From positions 2,362,501-2,426,500 of the forward strand of contig NZ_CP061091.1 of assembly GCF_017654485.1 (NCBI RefSeq): DNA of 64,000 nucleotides, written 5' to 3'. Every line of letters starts with the position of its first letter. Positions within the stretch are counted from its first letter, which is position 1. Below are positions 48,431 to 56,546 of this stretch, one piece after another. The notes beneath the pieces are model-generated. The model had not been told where the DNA came from. It worked only from the letters and a program-made list of their open reading frames with translations, and did not search any database. The stretch comes from Roseomonas marmotae (GTDB lineage Bacteria; Pseudomonadota; Alphaproteobacteria; Acetobacterales; Acetobacteraceae). The position numbers and the translations under genes are program-made.

Positions 48431-48459
48431 AAGGGCGCTTCCGGACCGGAGGCGCCCTT
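48431..48459. terminator. Bidirectional terminator between uvrA and tonB
   Basis: AAGGGCGCTTCCGG pairs with CCGGAGGCGCCCTT over about 14 bp with one G-U pair. A-rich sequence precedes it on one side, and it separates two convergent genes. Confidence 0.65.
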
Positions 48460-48465
48460 GCTGCT

Positions 48466-49407
48466 TCAGCGGTTGAAGCGGATCGGAACCACCAGTTCCA
48501 GCACATCGCCCGGCATATCCGCCGGCAAGGGCGGGAGGGCGGCGCGCTGGATCAGCTCGCCCGCCGCCCGGTCCAGCACCGCGTCGCCCGAGCTCTGCGT
48601 GATGCGCCATGCCAGCAGGGCGCCGTCACGCCGCATCCGGAAGTAGAGCATGACCACATCGTTCCGGTTCCGCCGGACCGTCGTGCCCATCACGTGACGC
48701 TTGGCTCGCTCCAGCGCGGCTGAGAGGCGGTCGGTGTAGTTGGAGGTGACGCCACCAACCATCCGGGGCGCCGCCCGCGGCGCGGGCTGAGCGGAGGATG
48801 GCGCGGGCACCGCCGGTGCGGAGCTGGCCTGGGCGGGCGCGGGGGAAGGCGAAGGCGAAGGTGCTGCCGGCGCGGTTCTCCGGAGCGGAGCGGGCGACAG
48901 CTTGGGGGCGGCCGCCCGGACGGGGGGCGGCGGCGGCGGCGCGGGCGGTGGTGGCGGGATATCGGCGACTTCCAAGGGCACCTCGTCGGGTGCCACGGCC
49001 TGCTGCACCTCCTGCGGCTGCACGGACTGCACGACTTCGGGCGGCGCCAGATCTGGCGGAGGCTCGGCGGTCACCGCTTCTGGCGGGGGCGGTTCAACGG
49101 CGGCGACCGGCTCGGGCGAGGTGACGGCCACCGGTGGCGGCTCGGCAGTCGCGACGGCCGCATCCGGCGAGACAGCCTGCACCTGCTCCATCGCCGGCGT
49201 GGCCTCGGTCGCCTCCATCGCTGGCATGGGAGGAGCCGCCGCCATCTCCAGCGGGATGATCTCGGGGCCGGCGGGCTGCGGGACGGAATGTGGCAGGCCA
49301 TAGATCAGGAAAGCCAGGGCGCCGCCATGCAGCAGGGCCGATGCGCCCCAGCCGAGCAGGCGGAAGCCCGATCCGCCCTCCTTCTGCGGAATGGCGATGG
49401 ATGTCAT
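48466..49407 (-). CDS. tonB: TonB-family energy transducer
   Basis: A 313-residue protein: an N-terminal cytoplasmic tip and one transmembrane helix (GASALLHGGALAFLIYGL, about 20-38), a long Pro/Ala/Glu-rich periplasmic spacer (about 45-215, including PPPPPAPPPPPP), and a C-terminal TonB_C domain (NYTDRLSAALERAKRHV to VVPIRFNR). It links proton-motive force, via ExbB/ExbD, to outer-membrane receptors for iron chelates. No receptor gene is in the window. It is the last gene of a four-gene operon (unknown protein, exbB, exbD, tonB) with short gaps. Confidence 0.9.
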   Translation of the reverse strand: MTSIAIPQKEGGSGFRLLGWGASALLHGGALAFLIYGLPHSVPQPAGPEIIPLEMAAAPPMPAMEATEATPAMEQVQAVSPDAAVATAEPPPVAVTSPEPVAAVEPPPPEAVTAEPPPDLAPPEVVQSVQPQEVQQAVAPDEVPLEVADIPPPPPAPPPPPPVRAAAPKLSPAPLRRTAPAAPSPSPSPAPAQASSAPAVPAPSSAQPAPRAAPRMVGGVTSNYTDRLSAALERAKRHVMGTTVRRNRNDVVMLYFRMRRDGALLAWRITQSSGDAVLDRAAGELIQRAALPPLPADMPGDVLELVVPIRFNR

Positions 49408-49420
49408 CGCTGGCCTCCGT

Positions 49421-49873
49421 TCAGCGGGCCTGGACCACCGGCGCGCCCGGCTCGACCTCGGCGATCAGGGAGACCCGGCTGATGCCGGCCTGCGTCACGC
49501 GGCCCATCACGCGCAGCACTTCGCCATAGGGCGCCGCGCGGTCGCCCCGGACATAGACCGGCGCTTCCGGGTCCTCCTGGTGCAACTGGCTCAGGCGGGC
49601 CGGCAGTTCGGCGGCGGGAATCTCTTCCTTGGCCAGGAAGACGCGGCCATCGACGGTCACCGTCAGCACCACGGGCGGCTTCGGCGCGGCGGCGCGGGGG
49701 GCAGCCGTTTTCGGGAGCTCAACGGGAACGCCAACCACCATCATGGGCGCCGCGACCATGAAGATGATCAACAGCACGAGCATGACGTCGACCAGCGGCG
49801 TGACGTTCATATCCGCCATGGGCAGCGCAGAATCGTCATCATCCTGGGCAAAGTTCATGCCGGAAAAGGCCAT
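49421..49873 (-). CDS. exbD: Biopolymer transporter ExbD/TolR family
   Basis: A 150-residue protein with one transmembrane helix carrying the essential Asp in VTPLVDVMLVLLIIFMVAAPMM (Asp near residue 29), followed by a periplasmic domain (VTVDGRVFLAKEEIP, VYVRGDRAAPYGEVLRVM). It forms the proton channel with ExbB. The gap to exbB is 5 bp and to tonB 13 bp. The clear TonB partner downstream favours ExbD over TolR; no pal/tolB is present. Confidence 0.92.
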   Translation of the reverse strand: MAFSGMNFAQDDDDSALPMADMNVTPLVDVMLVLLIIFMVAAPMMVVGVPVELPKTAAPRAAAPKPPVVLTVTVDGRVFLAKEEIPAAELPARLSQLHQEDPEAPVYVRGDRAAPYGEVLRVMGRVTQAGISRVSLIAEVEPGAPVVQAR

Positions 49874-49878
49874 GCCTC

Positions 49879-50628
49879 CTACTCCGCCGCCGCGTGCGCG
49901 CGGCTCGCGACGTGGCCCTGAACGGGCGGGCGGCGGGAGAGATTTGCGGCCAGCTCCGAGGCAGCGCCATTCGCCTCCTGCCGCAGCCGGCCGAGCCGCA
50001 CCATCAGGCGGTTATAGGCGATGACCGCAGGAATGGCGGCGACCAGGCCGATGGCGGTCGCGAAGAGCGCCTCGGCAATGCCAGGGGCGACCACCGCGAG
50101 GCTGGTGTCATTGCTGCGGGCGATACCCGCGAAACTGTTCATGATGCCCCAAACCGTGCCGAAGAGCCCGATGAAGGGGGCAACGGCGCCCGTGGTAGCC
50201 AGGAAGGGCAGGCCCGGCTCGGCCCGGCGGAACTGGGCAAGGATGGCGCCACGCATGGCATGCTCGATCCGGTGCCGATACTCGCCCCGGCTTTCGCCGG
50301 CTTCGCGGCCATCGCGCCATTCCCGCGCGCCGGCGCGCAGGGCCTGGGCTGTCAGCCCCTCTCCCTGCGGCGTGACGGAGGCACCGGGCACCGCTGCGGC
50401 CGCCAGCAGCCGTACCTGGCTGTTGATCCGGGAGAGGAGGACCGACTTTTCGATTACGATGGCCCAGCAGATCACCGAAGCCAGGACCAGGGCGATCATC
50501 ACCCCCTTCACCACCCAGTCGGCCTGCAGGAAGAGGCCGAGCATGGAGAGGTCCGGCCCCGCGTGCAGGACGGGCTCCAGATTCACGGCGGTCTCGGCGG
50601 AAGCGATCGCCGTATCGGTCGGATTCAT
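49879..50628 (-). CDS. exbB: MotA/TolQ/ExbB proton channel family protein
   Basis: A 249-residue membrane protein with three transmembrane segments: about 35-58 (WVVKGVMIALVLASVICWAI), then the pair around FLATTGAVAPFIGLFGTVWG and ALFATAIGLVAAIPAVIAY. GLFGTVWGIMNSF is a hallmark of ExbB/TolQ. With ExbD it energises TonB. The gene begins 10 bp after the unknown secreted-protein gene. Confidence 0.92.
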   Translation of the reverse strand: MNPTDTAIASAETAVNLEPVLHAGPDLSMLGLFLQADWVVKGVMIALVLASVICWAIVIEKSVLLSRINSQVRLLAAAAVPGASVTPQGEGLTAQALRAGAREWRDGREAGESRGEYRHRIEHAMRGAILAQFRRAEPGLPFLATTGAVAPFIGLFGTVWGIMNSFAGIARSNDTSLAVVAPGIAEALFATAIGLVAAIPAVIAYNRLMVRLGRLRQEANGAASELAANLSRRPPVQGHVASRAHAAAE

Positions 50629-50638
50629 CGCGACCTCC

Positions 50639-51076
50639 TTACTTATCGAATGACACGCCGTTGACGCGGGACGAGAGCGTGAGCCGGGGCAGGCAGTCGG
50701 CCCGCCCCTCGGGCGTCGGGCCGCAGGCCAGCACGTCGTTCAGCAGCACGGAGCCGATGCTGTCGCAGCCCAGCCCCACGAGGTCGAAGATCCGCGCCTG
50801 CGTCTTGTTCTCGGGCAAAGGACCGATATCCAGCGCGAGGCGACGCGCGATGACGCCGTCCTTGCCGAACATCAGCAGATCCAGGCGAAGCGGATTGATG
50901 GCCTCGGATGTGGGATTGCGGGCCACCATCCAGACCCGGCAGTTCTCGCCCTGCGGCTCAAGCCGGTTCAGTTCGATGCCGAGACTCTGGGCCTGCTGCG
51001 CGGCGGCTGGCGCGGCCCAGCCGGAGGCGGCCAGGGCCAGTGTGCAGAAGGCCAGGGCGGGCATGGAACGGCGCAT
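50639..51076 (-). CDS. Unknown secreted protein heading the exbB-exbD-tonB operon
   Basis: A 145-residue protein not assigned to a named family. It has a clear signal peptide (MRRSMPALAFCTLALAASGW with likely cleavage after APAAAQQ), giving a mature periplasmic protein of about 118 residues. Four cysteines (in ENCRVW, GLGCDS, LACGP, ADCLP) could form two disulfides. Alternating hydrophobic patterns such as IELNRLEPQGENCRVWMV suggest a beta-rich fold. I chose the ATG at 51076 over a longer frame to 51154 that would cross the candidate promoter. Its position implies a role linked to the TonB system, but none can be stated. Confidence 0.8.
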   Translation of the reverse strand: MRRSMPALAFCTLALAASGWAAPAAAQQAQSLGIELNRLEPQGENCRVWMVARNPTSEAINPLRLDLLMFGKDGVIARRLALDIGPLPENKTQARIFDLVGLGCDSIGSVLLNDVLACGPTPEGRADCLPRLTLSSRVNGVSFDK

Positions 51077-51109
51077 CGTGACTCCCGATGGGCAGCGGTG
51101 ATGTAGTGG

Positions 51110-51138
51110 CTTATGGCCCGACTGCGACGCATGTGCAA
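51110..51138 (-). promoter_or_regulatory. Candidate promoter of the TonB operon
   Basis: On the minus strand TTGCAC (51138-51133), a 17-bp spacer, and CATAAG (51115-51110). Transcription would start near 51103, about 27 nt before the start codon of the unknown secreted protein. Confidence 0.5.
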
Positions 51139-51154
51139 TGCGAATGACTCGCAA
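51138..51154. promoter_or_regulatory. Fur-box-like palindrome at the TonB operon promoter
   Basis: Minus-strand TTGCGAGTCATTCGCAT contains the perfect inverted repeat TGCGA-N5-TCGCA (51139-51153). It agrees at 13 of 17 positions, counted by eye, with the common Fur-box form ATGAGAATCATTCTCAT. It abuts the candidate -35 of an exbB-exbD-tonB operon, which is typically iron-regulated. Confidence 0.65.
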
Positions 51155-51184
51155 TTTCGGCTTAGCTGTCCCGACTCGGGGCTC

Positions 51185-52138
51185 TTAGTGCCGTCCCAGG
51201 TGAATCAGGGAGGGCAGGCGCGCTACGGCTTCCGGCCGCGGCAGAGCTTCCATCTGGCCGAGGTGCCTCGGAAAGGCTTCAAGCAACCGCGACGGGTCGT
51301 AGGTCAGGGGCTCCCAGTGCCGGTCCATGAAGCCCATGGCCGCCTCCCAGTCCGTCGGCAAGTGACGCTCGTTGCGATAAACCAGCACCTCGTCCCGGCC
51401 GCTGCCGGCATAGAAGTCCCGCATCCGGTGATCGATAGGGACGGCGTCGTCATCAACGGCGAAGCGGCCCGACGGCCCGGCATGAAAGTCGAAGGCCGCG
51501 CAGGGAATGCCATAGGCCTCCGCCACGGCCAGCGCATGGAGGCTGGTGCTGAGCACCCGCCGGCAGGCCAGGATATCTTCCACCCGCGCCCTCACCTGCC
51601 CGATCCCGCGCTCGACCACGGTGTTGAGCAGAATGACGGAGCCGCGCATCTCCTCCGGGATCGAGTAACGGAGGAATTCCGCGCGGGCGCGCGCAGCAGG
51701 GTCCTTGCTCTCCACCTCACTCAGATGGATCACCACGCCCAGTTCCCACCGCTTGGCGATGTGGCTGGCCGGCCAGAGGCGCGGCAGCAGCCACGCCGGG
51801 TCGCCGTAAACATCCGGGACCGCATAGCCGCTTCGGCGCAACAGGGCGGCGCTGAAGGGCCCGCGGAGAGCATGTGGCATGAAACGGGTGAATGCCGGAT
51901 GCTGGAAGCCGTCCGGGACACGGAAGCCGGAGGACCTGCCCCCGAAGCCGGCGCCCCAGATATCGACCCGGCCAAAGCGCTGCTTCTGGCCGATGGTCCC
52001 CACAGTAATCAGTCGTTGCCGGAGGGAGGTGGTGGGGGCGTATTCCACTGGCTCGCCGGTATGGGCAGCGACGATGATGGGGCCGAACAGGTCCCCCATA
52101 TTGCCGAACTGCCCACCCCGCATCCAGTTCATCCGCAT
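51185..52138 (-). CDS. Polysaccharide pyruvyl transferase family protein
   Basis: A 317-residue protein with the pyruvyltransferase-family fold signs: an N-terminal GNMGDLFGPIIVAAHTG segment (Gly-Asn/Gly-Asp near the start), WGAGFGG, GDPAWLLPRLWP, and the C-terminal LSTSLHALAVAEAYGIPCAAF block, where S/T-SLHG/A is the most conserved motif of this family. Members add ketal-pyruvate to surface sugars or process related glycans. I chose the ATG at 52138 with AAGGCGGG upstream. The gene is alone, with no polysaccharide cluster nearby, and lies beside tRNA-Thr. Confidence 0.72.
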   Translation of the reverse strand: MRMNWMRGGQFGNMGDLFGPIIVAAHTGEPVEYAPTTSLRQRLITVGTIGQKQRFGRVDIWGAGFGGRSSGFRVPDGFQHPAFTRFMPHALRGPFSAALLRRSGYAVPDVYGDPAWLLPRLWPASHIAKRWELGVVIHLSEVESKDPAARARAEFLRYSIPEEMRGSVILLNTVVERGIGQVRARVEDILACRRVLSTSLHALAVAEAYGIPCAAFDFHAGPSGRFAVDDDAVPIDHRMRDFYAGSGRDEVLVYRNERHLPTDWEAAMGFMDRHWEPLTYDPSRLLEAFPRHLGQMEALPRPEAVARLPSLIHLGRH

Positions 52139-52321
52139 CTGACACCCGCCTTTGTTGAGGTGCGACCTGCCGGGCAAATGCTCGCGTGGCAAGGGTGCGA
52201 AACGGCATCCCGGCAATCCTGGGTCACTTCCTGCGGAGGAAGTCAGGAAGCCGGTGCAAAGGCTCCAGCAGGCTGGCCTGGATCCCAGGCAGGGAGATGT
52301 TGGTATATTTGGGGGGGATGG

Positions 52322-52393
<72 letters not shown>

Positions 52394-52585
52394 CGACGGC
52401 GGCTATCTAGCGGGCCGCTTGTCCGAGGGCAACTCCCCTCCTGCGCATCAGGCGCAAGAAATGTCAGGGCGAAGCTTTCCGGGTGCAGCCGTGGCGGGGC
52501 AGGTTCCGCCGATTTCCGCGGCAACGCCTCTCCATCGCTGGCCAGATAGGCGCCGGCCTGACCGGCAAGCCGGCCAGGACCATCC

Positions 52586-52828
52586 TTAGTGCACCAGCAG
52601 CGGAACCATCTCGTGCTGCAGGATGGCGGCGGTCGCCAGGGACGCATCGGGCGCCGCACCGATCTGCGTGCCATCCGCGGAATAGATGGCCACGATCTGG
52701 GCTCCATCGACCACCACCGGACGGATATAGGCGATCTGCTCCGCGCCGAAGCGGGCCCACTCGGCGGGCGCCAGGTGCCGCAGCGCATCGGCGGCAGTGA
52801 CAGAGCGGATCATGGTGTCCTTGTTCAT
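52586..52828 (-). CDS. DUF1150 family protein
   Basis: An 80-residue protein. The segment HLAPAEWARFGAEQIAYIRPV, followed by YSADGTQIGAAPDASLATAA and ending HEMVPLLVH, is characteristic of DUF1150, a small alphaproteobacterial family usually next to a small heat-shock gene. Here Hsp20 is encoded 149 bp upstream in the same direction. The function is unknown; the pairing suggests a stress-related role. Confidence 0.82.
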   Translation of the reverse strand: MNKDTMIRSVTAADALRHLAPAEWARFGAEQIAYIRPVVVDGAQIVAIYSADGTQIGAAPDASLATAAILQHEMVPLLVH

Positions 52829-52977
52829 CGTCGTGACTCCTGTTGCCGGCCTTCACGAGGCCCGGCTCGCGGCCGGCTGGTGCCGCACCGCAGTGAATCC
52901 TTGTCAGGCGTCGCTCTTGGAAGCCAACGCCTGAAAGGCATCAGGTTTGCACGCCCCCCGCTCCGGCAGGCGGAAGC

Positions 52978-53451
52978 TCAGGGGAGCGACTCCTCCTCAT
53001 CGGCCGCCGAGCCATGCACGAGCGGGCGACCGCCCTGCCCTCCTCGCATGCCGATATGGATCGACTTCACCCGCACTTCCGGCTGAGGCCGCTTCAGGTC
53101 GATATGCAGCAGCCCGTTATCAAGCCACGCGCCCTCGACCTCGATACCCTCGGCCAGCACGAAGGCTCTCTGAAACTGGCGGGCGGCGATGCCTCGGTGC
53201 AGGAAGATGCGGCCTTCCGTCTCATCCCGCTGCTTGCCCCGGACCACCAGCTGATTGTCCTCCTGCGTCAGCTGCAGGTCGTCCATGCTAAAGCCGGCCA
53301 CAGCCAGGGTGATGCGGAGGCGATTCTCGCCGGTTTGCTCGATATTATAAGGGGGATAGCCGTCCGAGTTCTTGGCGACGCGGTCGAGCATCTGTTCCAG
53401 ATGATCGAAGCCGAGAAAAAGTGGGGAACCGAACAACGAAGATCGTGACAT
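52978..53451 (-). CDS. Hsp20/alpha-crystallin family small heat-shock protein
   Basis: A 157-residue chaperone holdase of the IbpA class. The alpha-crystallin domain covers about 30-125 (PPYNIEQTGENRLRITLAVAGF; DLQLTQEDNQLVVRGKQ; FLHRGIAARQFQRAFVLAEGIEVEGAWLDNGLLHIDL). The N-terminal MSRSSLFGSPLFLGFDHLE is typical of class A rhizobial-type IbpA. I chose the ATG at 53451 rather than an extension to 53547. It is divergent from def. Confidence 0.93.
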   Translation of the reverse strand: MSRSSLFGSPLFLGFDHLEQMLDRVAKNSDGYPPYNIEQTGENRLRITLAVAGFSMDDLQLTQEDNQLVVRGKQRDETEGRIFLHRGIAARQFQRAFVLAEGIEVEGAWLDNGLLHIDLKRPQPEVRVKSIHIGMRGGQGGRPLVHGSAADEEESLP

Positions 53452-53519
53452 GAAAGGCGTAGCCTCCTCATCCGAGAGCGAGACGAAGGCGGAACCCGAA
53501 GCACCCCGCCTGACGTGAA

Positions 53520-53548
53520 ATCTTGTTCGCTTTTGTCCCATTTGCAAG
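53520..53548 (-). promoter_or_regulatory. Possible heat-shock promoter of hsp20
   Basis: On the minus strand CCTTGCAAA contains a CTTG core that fits a sigma32 -35. After a 17-bp spacer from CTTGCA comes CAAGAT as a -10 candidate. The leader would be about 65 nt. The -10 is a poor match to the RpoH consensus, so confidence is low. Confidence 0.3.
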
Positions 53549-53599
53549 GGGATACGACTGTTGCAGCCTGTGCCCGCGCCCGGCTACAGCACCCCTCTC

Positions 53600-54133
53600 A
53601 TGTCCGACGAATCTCTGCTGCCCATCCTCCTTGTCCCCGATAAGCGGCTTCGCACCAAGGCGCGCCCGGTCGGGGACGCCGATATCGACAAGGTGCGGGA
53701 ACTCGCCCCGCGAATGCTCGCCACCATGTACAAGGCCCCCGGGATCGGCCTGGCTGCGCCGCAGGTCGGGGTCATGCTGCGGATGGCAGTCGTCGATATC
53801 CAGAAGGATGACAAGCAGGAACCGCTGGTCCTGATCAATCCGGAGATCGTCGCGCGCAGCACCGAGCTTTCGACTCGGGAGGAAGGCTGCCTCTCCCTGC
53901 CCGACCAGTACGCCGAGGTGACCCGCCCGGCGCGCATCAAGCTGCGCTGGCTCTCGCTGGACGGCAGCCGGAAGGAAATGGAAGCCGACGACCTGCTGGC
54001 CACCTGCATCCAGCATGAGCTGGACCACCTGGACGGCGTGCTCTTCGTCGACCACATCTCCGCCCTGAAGCGCAACATGTTGCTGCGTAAGCTGGCCAAG
54101 GAGCTGAAGGCCAGGGCGCGGGACCAGGAATGA
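53600..54133 (+). CDS. def: Peptide deformylase
   Basis: A 177-residue Fe2+/Zn2+ hydrolase that removes the formyl group from nascent proteins. Motif 1 is [11 protein letters not shown], motif 2 is [14 protein letters not shown] (Cys metal ligand), and motif 3 is [12 protein letters not shown] (HExxH). I chose the ATG at 53600; an upstream TTG frame adds a Pro-rich stretch not found in the family. It overlaps fmt by 4 bp (ATGA), joining the removal and addition of the formyl group in one operon. Confidence 0.96.
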   Translation: MSDESLLPILLVPDKRLRTKARPVGDADIDKVRELAPRMLATMYKAPGIGLAAPQVGVMLRMAVVDIQKDDKQEPLVLINPEIVARSTELSTREEGCLSLPDQYAEVTRPARIKLRWLSLDGSRKEMEADDLLATCIQHELDHLDGVLFVDHISALKRNMLLRKLAKELKARARDQE

Positions 54134-55050
54134 CCCGTCTCCGCCTCGCCTTCATGGGCAGCCCGGATTTCTCGGTGCCGGCGCTGCGCGCGCTGCATGA
54201 GGCGGGGCATGAGATCGCGGCGGTCTACTGCCAGCCCCCGCGGCCCTCTGGACGCGGCCAGAAAGAAACCCCCTGTCCCGTCCACCGCGCGGCGCTGGAG
54301 CTGGGCCTGGCGGTTCGCACGCCCGCTCGGGTGCGGCGGGATACGGCGGAGCATGAAGCCTTCGCGGCCCTGGATCTCGATGTCGCGGTCGTGGCTGCCT
54401 ATGGTCTGATCCTGCCGCCGGCGATGCTGGAGGCGCCCCGGCGTGGCTGCCTGAATATTCATGCCTCTCTGCTGCCGCGCTGGCGTGGCGCCGGGCCGAT
54501 CCAGGCCGCGATCCTCGCCGGCGATACCGAGAGCGGCATCACCATCATGCGGATGGAAGAGGGGCTCGACACCGGCCCGATGCTGCTGCGTGCCTCCGTT
54601 CCCATCGGGCCGCGCACAACCACGCCGGAACTGCATGACGCGCTTGCCACCCTGGGCGGGCCTCTGGTGCTGCGGGCGCTGGAAGAGAACCCCAACCCCA
54701 TCCCCCAGCCAGAAGAAGGCGTCACCTACGCTCCCAAGCTGGGCAAGGAGGATGGGCGGCTGGACTGGTCGCAGGATGCCGCCTCCCTGGACCGCCGGGT
54801 GCGGGCCCTGAACCCCTGGCCCGGCACCTTCTTCCGCCACGGCGAGGATGTGATCCGCGTGCTCGCCGCCACGCCGGAAGCGAGTTCCTCCGGCGCGGCC
54901 CCCGGCACGGTTCTGGATGGCGAGCCTCGCGTGGCCTGCGGCAGCGGTGTGCTGCGGCTGACAAGCCTGCAGCGGGCCGGCCGTGGCGCCATGCCGGCCG
55001 ATGCCTTCCTGCGCGGCTATTCCATGTCGCCCGGCAGCGTGCTGGGCTGA
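54130..55050 (+). CDS. fmt: Methionyl-tRNA formyltransferase
   Basis: The 306-residue enzyme that formylates initiator Met-tRNA using 10-formyl-tetrahydrofolate. [14 protein letters not shown] starts the Rossmann-like domain. The catalytic region is [20 protein letters not shown] (Asn/His, SLLPxWRGAAPI) followed by [14 protein letters not shown] with the conserved Asp. A C-terminal OB-like domain covers about 205-306. It is tightly coupled to def, and truA starts immediately after its stop. Confidence 0.96.
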   Translation: MTRLRLAFMGSPDFSVPALRALHEAGHEIAAVYCQPPRPSGRGQKETPCPVHRAALELGLAVRTPARVRRDTAEHEAFAALDLDVAVVAAYGLILPPAMLEAPRRGCLNIHASLLPRWRGAGPIQAAILAGDTESGITIMRMEEGLDTGPMLLRASVPIGPRTTTPELHDALATLGGPLVLRALEENPNPIPQPEEGVTYAPKLGKEDGRLDWSQDAASLDRRVRALNPWPGTFFRHGEDVIRVLAATPEASSSGAAPGTVLDGEPRVACGSGVLRLTSLQRAGRGAMPADAFLRGYSMSPGSVLG

Positions 55051-55812
55051 ATGCCGCGCTACGCCCTGCTGCTGGAATATGACGGCGCGCCTTTCTGCGG
55101 CTGGCAGAGGCAGACCAATGCCCTTTCTGTCCAGCAGGTTCTGGAGGAAGCCGCCGCGCCCCTGAACGGCGGCGTGCTGCCGGAGACCGTGGCCTCCGGT
55201 CGGACCGATGCGGGGGTGCATGCCGAGGGTCAGGTGGTGCAGATCGAGCTGGCGGCGGACCTGCCGCCCGAGCGGGTCCGGGAGGCGCTCAATACCCGCA
55301 GCCGCCCCTATCCCGTCGCCGTCCTCAGCGTTGCCCGCGCGCCGGATGAATGGTCGGCCCGCTTCTCCGCCCGCGGCCGGGCCTATCGCTACCGCATCCT
55401 CAACCGCCGGCCCCGCCCTGCCCTGGACACCGGCCGTGTCTGGCACGTCCCGCAGCCCCTGGACGCGGCGGCGATGCATGAGGCCGCGCAGATGCTGCTG
55501 GGGAAGCACGATTTCTCCGCCTATCGCGCCGCCGCCTGCCAGGCCAAGGACGCCCTGCGCACGCTGGACCAGCTGGATGTCAGCCGCCATGGCCAGGAGG
55601 TGGTGATCCACACCGCCGCCCGCAGCTTCCTGCACCATCAGGTCCGCAACATGGTCGGCACGCTGGTGGAGGTGGGGCTCGGCCGCCGCCCCGTGACGTG
55701 GCCGCGGCAGATCCTGGATGGTCGGGACCGCACCCGCGCCGGCCAGACGGCTCCGCCGGATGGCCTGACCTTCCTCCGCGCCGAATATCCTGAACCGCCG
55801 GACTGGTGCTGA
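55051..55812 (+). CDS. truA: tRNA pseudouridine(38-40) synthase
   Basis: A 253-residue pseudouridine synthase that modifies U38-40 in the anticodon arm of many tRNAs. The catalytic Asp is in ASGRTDAGVHAEGQVVQ, and RAYRYRILNRRPRPAL and FLHHQVRNMVGTLVEVG are further family blocks. The ATG directly abuts the fmt stop (TGA-ATG). The def-fmt-truA operon is standard in alphaproteobacteria. Confidence 0.95.
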   Translation: MPRYALLLEYDGAPFCGWQRQTNALSVQQVLEEAAAPLNGGVLPETVASGRTDAGVHAEGQVVQIELAADLPPERVREALNTRSRPYPVAVLSVARAPDEWSARFSARGRAYRYRILNRRPRPALDTGRVWHVPQPLDAAAMHEAAQMLLGKHDFSAYRAAACQAKDALRTLDQLDVSRHGQEVVIHTAARSFLHHQVRNMVGTLVEVGLGRRPVTWPRQILDGRDRTRAGQTAPPDGLTFLRAEYPEPPDWC

Positions 55813-55851
55813 ACCCTTGCGGCCATCCGGCGCAGGACGCAGGCTGGCCGC

Positions 55852-56397
55852 ATGTCCGATCGCTTCCAGCGCATCCGCAACCCCGGTGACGAGCGGGAGC
55901 GGCTGACCTGCGCCGATTGCGGGTTCATCGCCTATGAGAATCCCAAGATCGTCGCGGGCGCAGTTGTGGAGGCCGAGGGGGGAATCCTGCTCTGCCGCCG
56001 CGCCATCCAGCCCCGCGCCGGCTTCTGGACCCTGCCTGCCGGCTTCATGGAAATGGGTGAGACGGTGGAGGAGGCCGCGGCCCGCGAGGCCTGGGAAGAA
56101 GCCCAGGCGCGTATCGTCGTGGACGGTGTGCTGGCCGTCTATTCCATCGCCCGGATCGGGCAGGTGCAGATCCTCTTCCGCGCCCGGCTGGCGGAGCCCG
56201 GCTGGGCCGCCGGACCCGAGAGCCTGGAGGTGCGCGTCTTCCGGTGGGAGGACATCCCCTGGGCGGAGATAGCCTTCCCTTCTGTCCACTGGGCGCTGAA
56301 CCACTGGCACGCCACGAAGGGCCAGCCACATGGCCCACCCGCCAGCAATCCGCCGGTGGATCCGCGCGGTATCCGCCCGCTTCCAGGTGATGTTTGA
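55852..56397 (+). CDS. Nudix hydrolase with a variant Nudix box
   Basis: A 181-residue Nudix protein resembling the short NudC/ADP-ribose-pyrophosphatase-like class. An N-terminal TCADCGFIAYENPKIV segment retains only one CxxC. The Nudix box is GFMEMGETVEEAAAREAWEE then AQARI, where the usual Gly of EExGU is Gln. The catalytic RE-xx-EE core is intact, so activity is likely. A 39-bp gap separates it from truA. A role in NAD or ADP-ribose turnover is an inference. Confidence 0.83.
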   Translation: MSDRFQRIRNPGDERERLTCADCGFIAYENPKIVAGAVVEAEGGILLCRRAIQPRAGFWTLPAGFMEMGETVEEAAAREAWEEAQARIVVDGVLAVYSIARIGQVQILFRARLAEPGWAAGPESLEVRVFRWEDIPWAEIAFPSVHWALNHWHATKGQPHGPPASNPPVDPRGIRPLPGDV

Positions 56398-56425
56398 TGG
56401 AGGAGCAAGATGGTCGGTCGGGGAA

Positions 56426-56502
56426 TGGTAGTGGTGGGCGGACTTGAACCGCCGACCCCGGCATTATGAGTGCCGTGCTCTAACCAGCTGAGCTACACCA
56501 CC
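56426..56502 (-). tRNA. tRNA-Met, elongator type (anticodon CAU)
   Basis: On the minus strand the acceptor GGTGGTG pairs with CACCACT with a G1-U72 pair, as in other alphaproteobacterial elongator tRNA-Met genes, and CCA is encoded. The anticodon loop CTCATAA gives CAU. The T-arm is GGCGGTTCAAGTCCGCC. A tRNA-Ile with modified CAU is the alternative, but the ACTCATAATG arm and GGGGTC resemble tRNA-Met. Confidence 0.9.
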
Positions 56503-56546
56503 GAACCGTCTTTCCGATCCGCCGCAGCGTCTCGGGTGGCGGCGAA

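Noticed and set aside
52226..52243. Stem-loop ACTTCCT-GCGG-AGGAAGT as a tRNA-Thr terminator
   Set aside because: No T-run follows on either strand and it is about 80 bp beyond the tRNA; a chance or minor structure.
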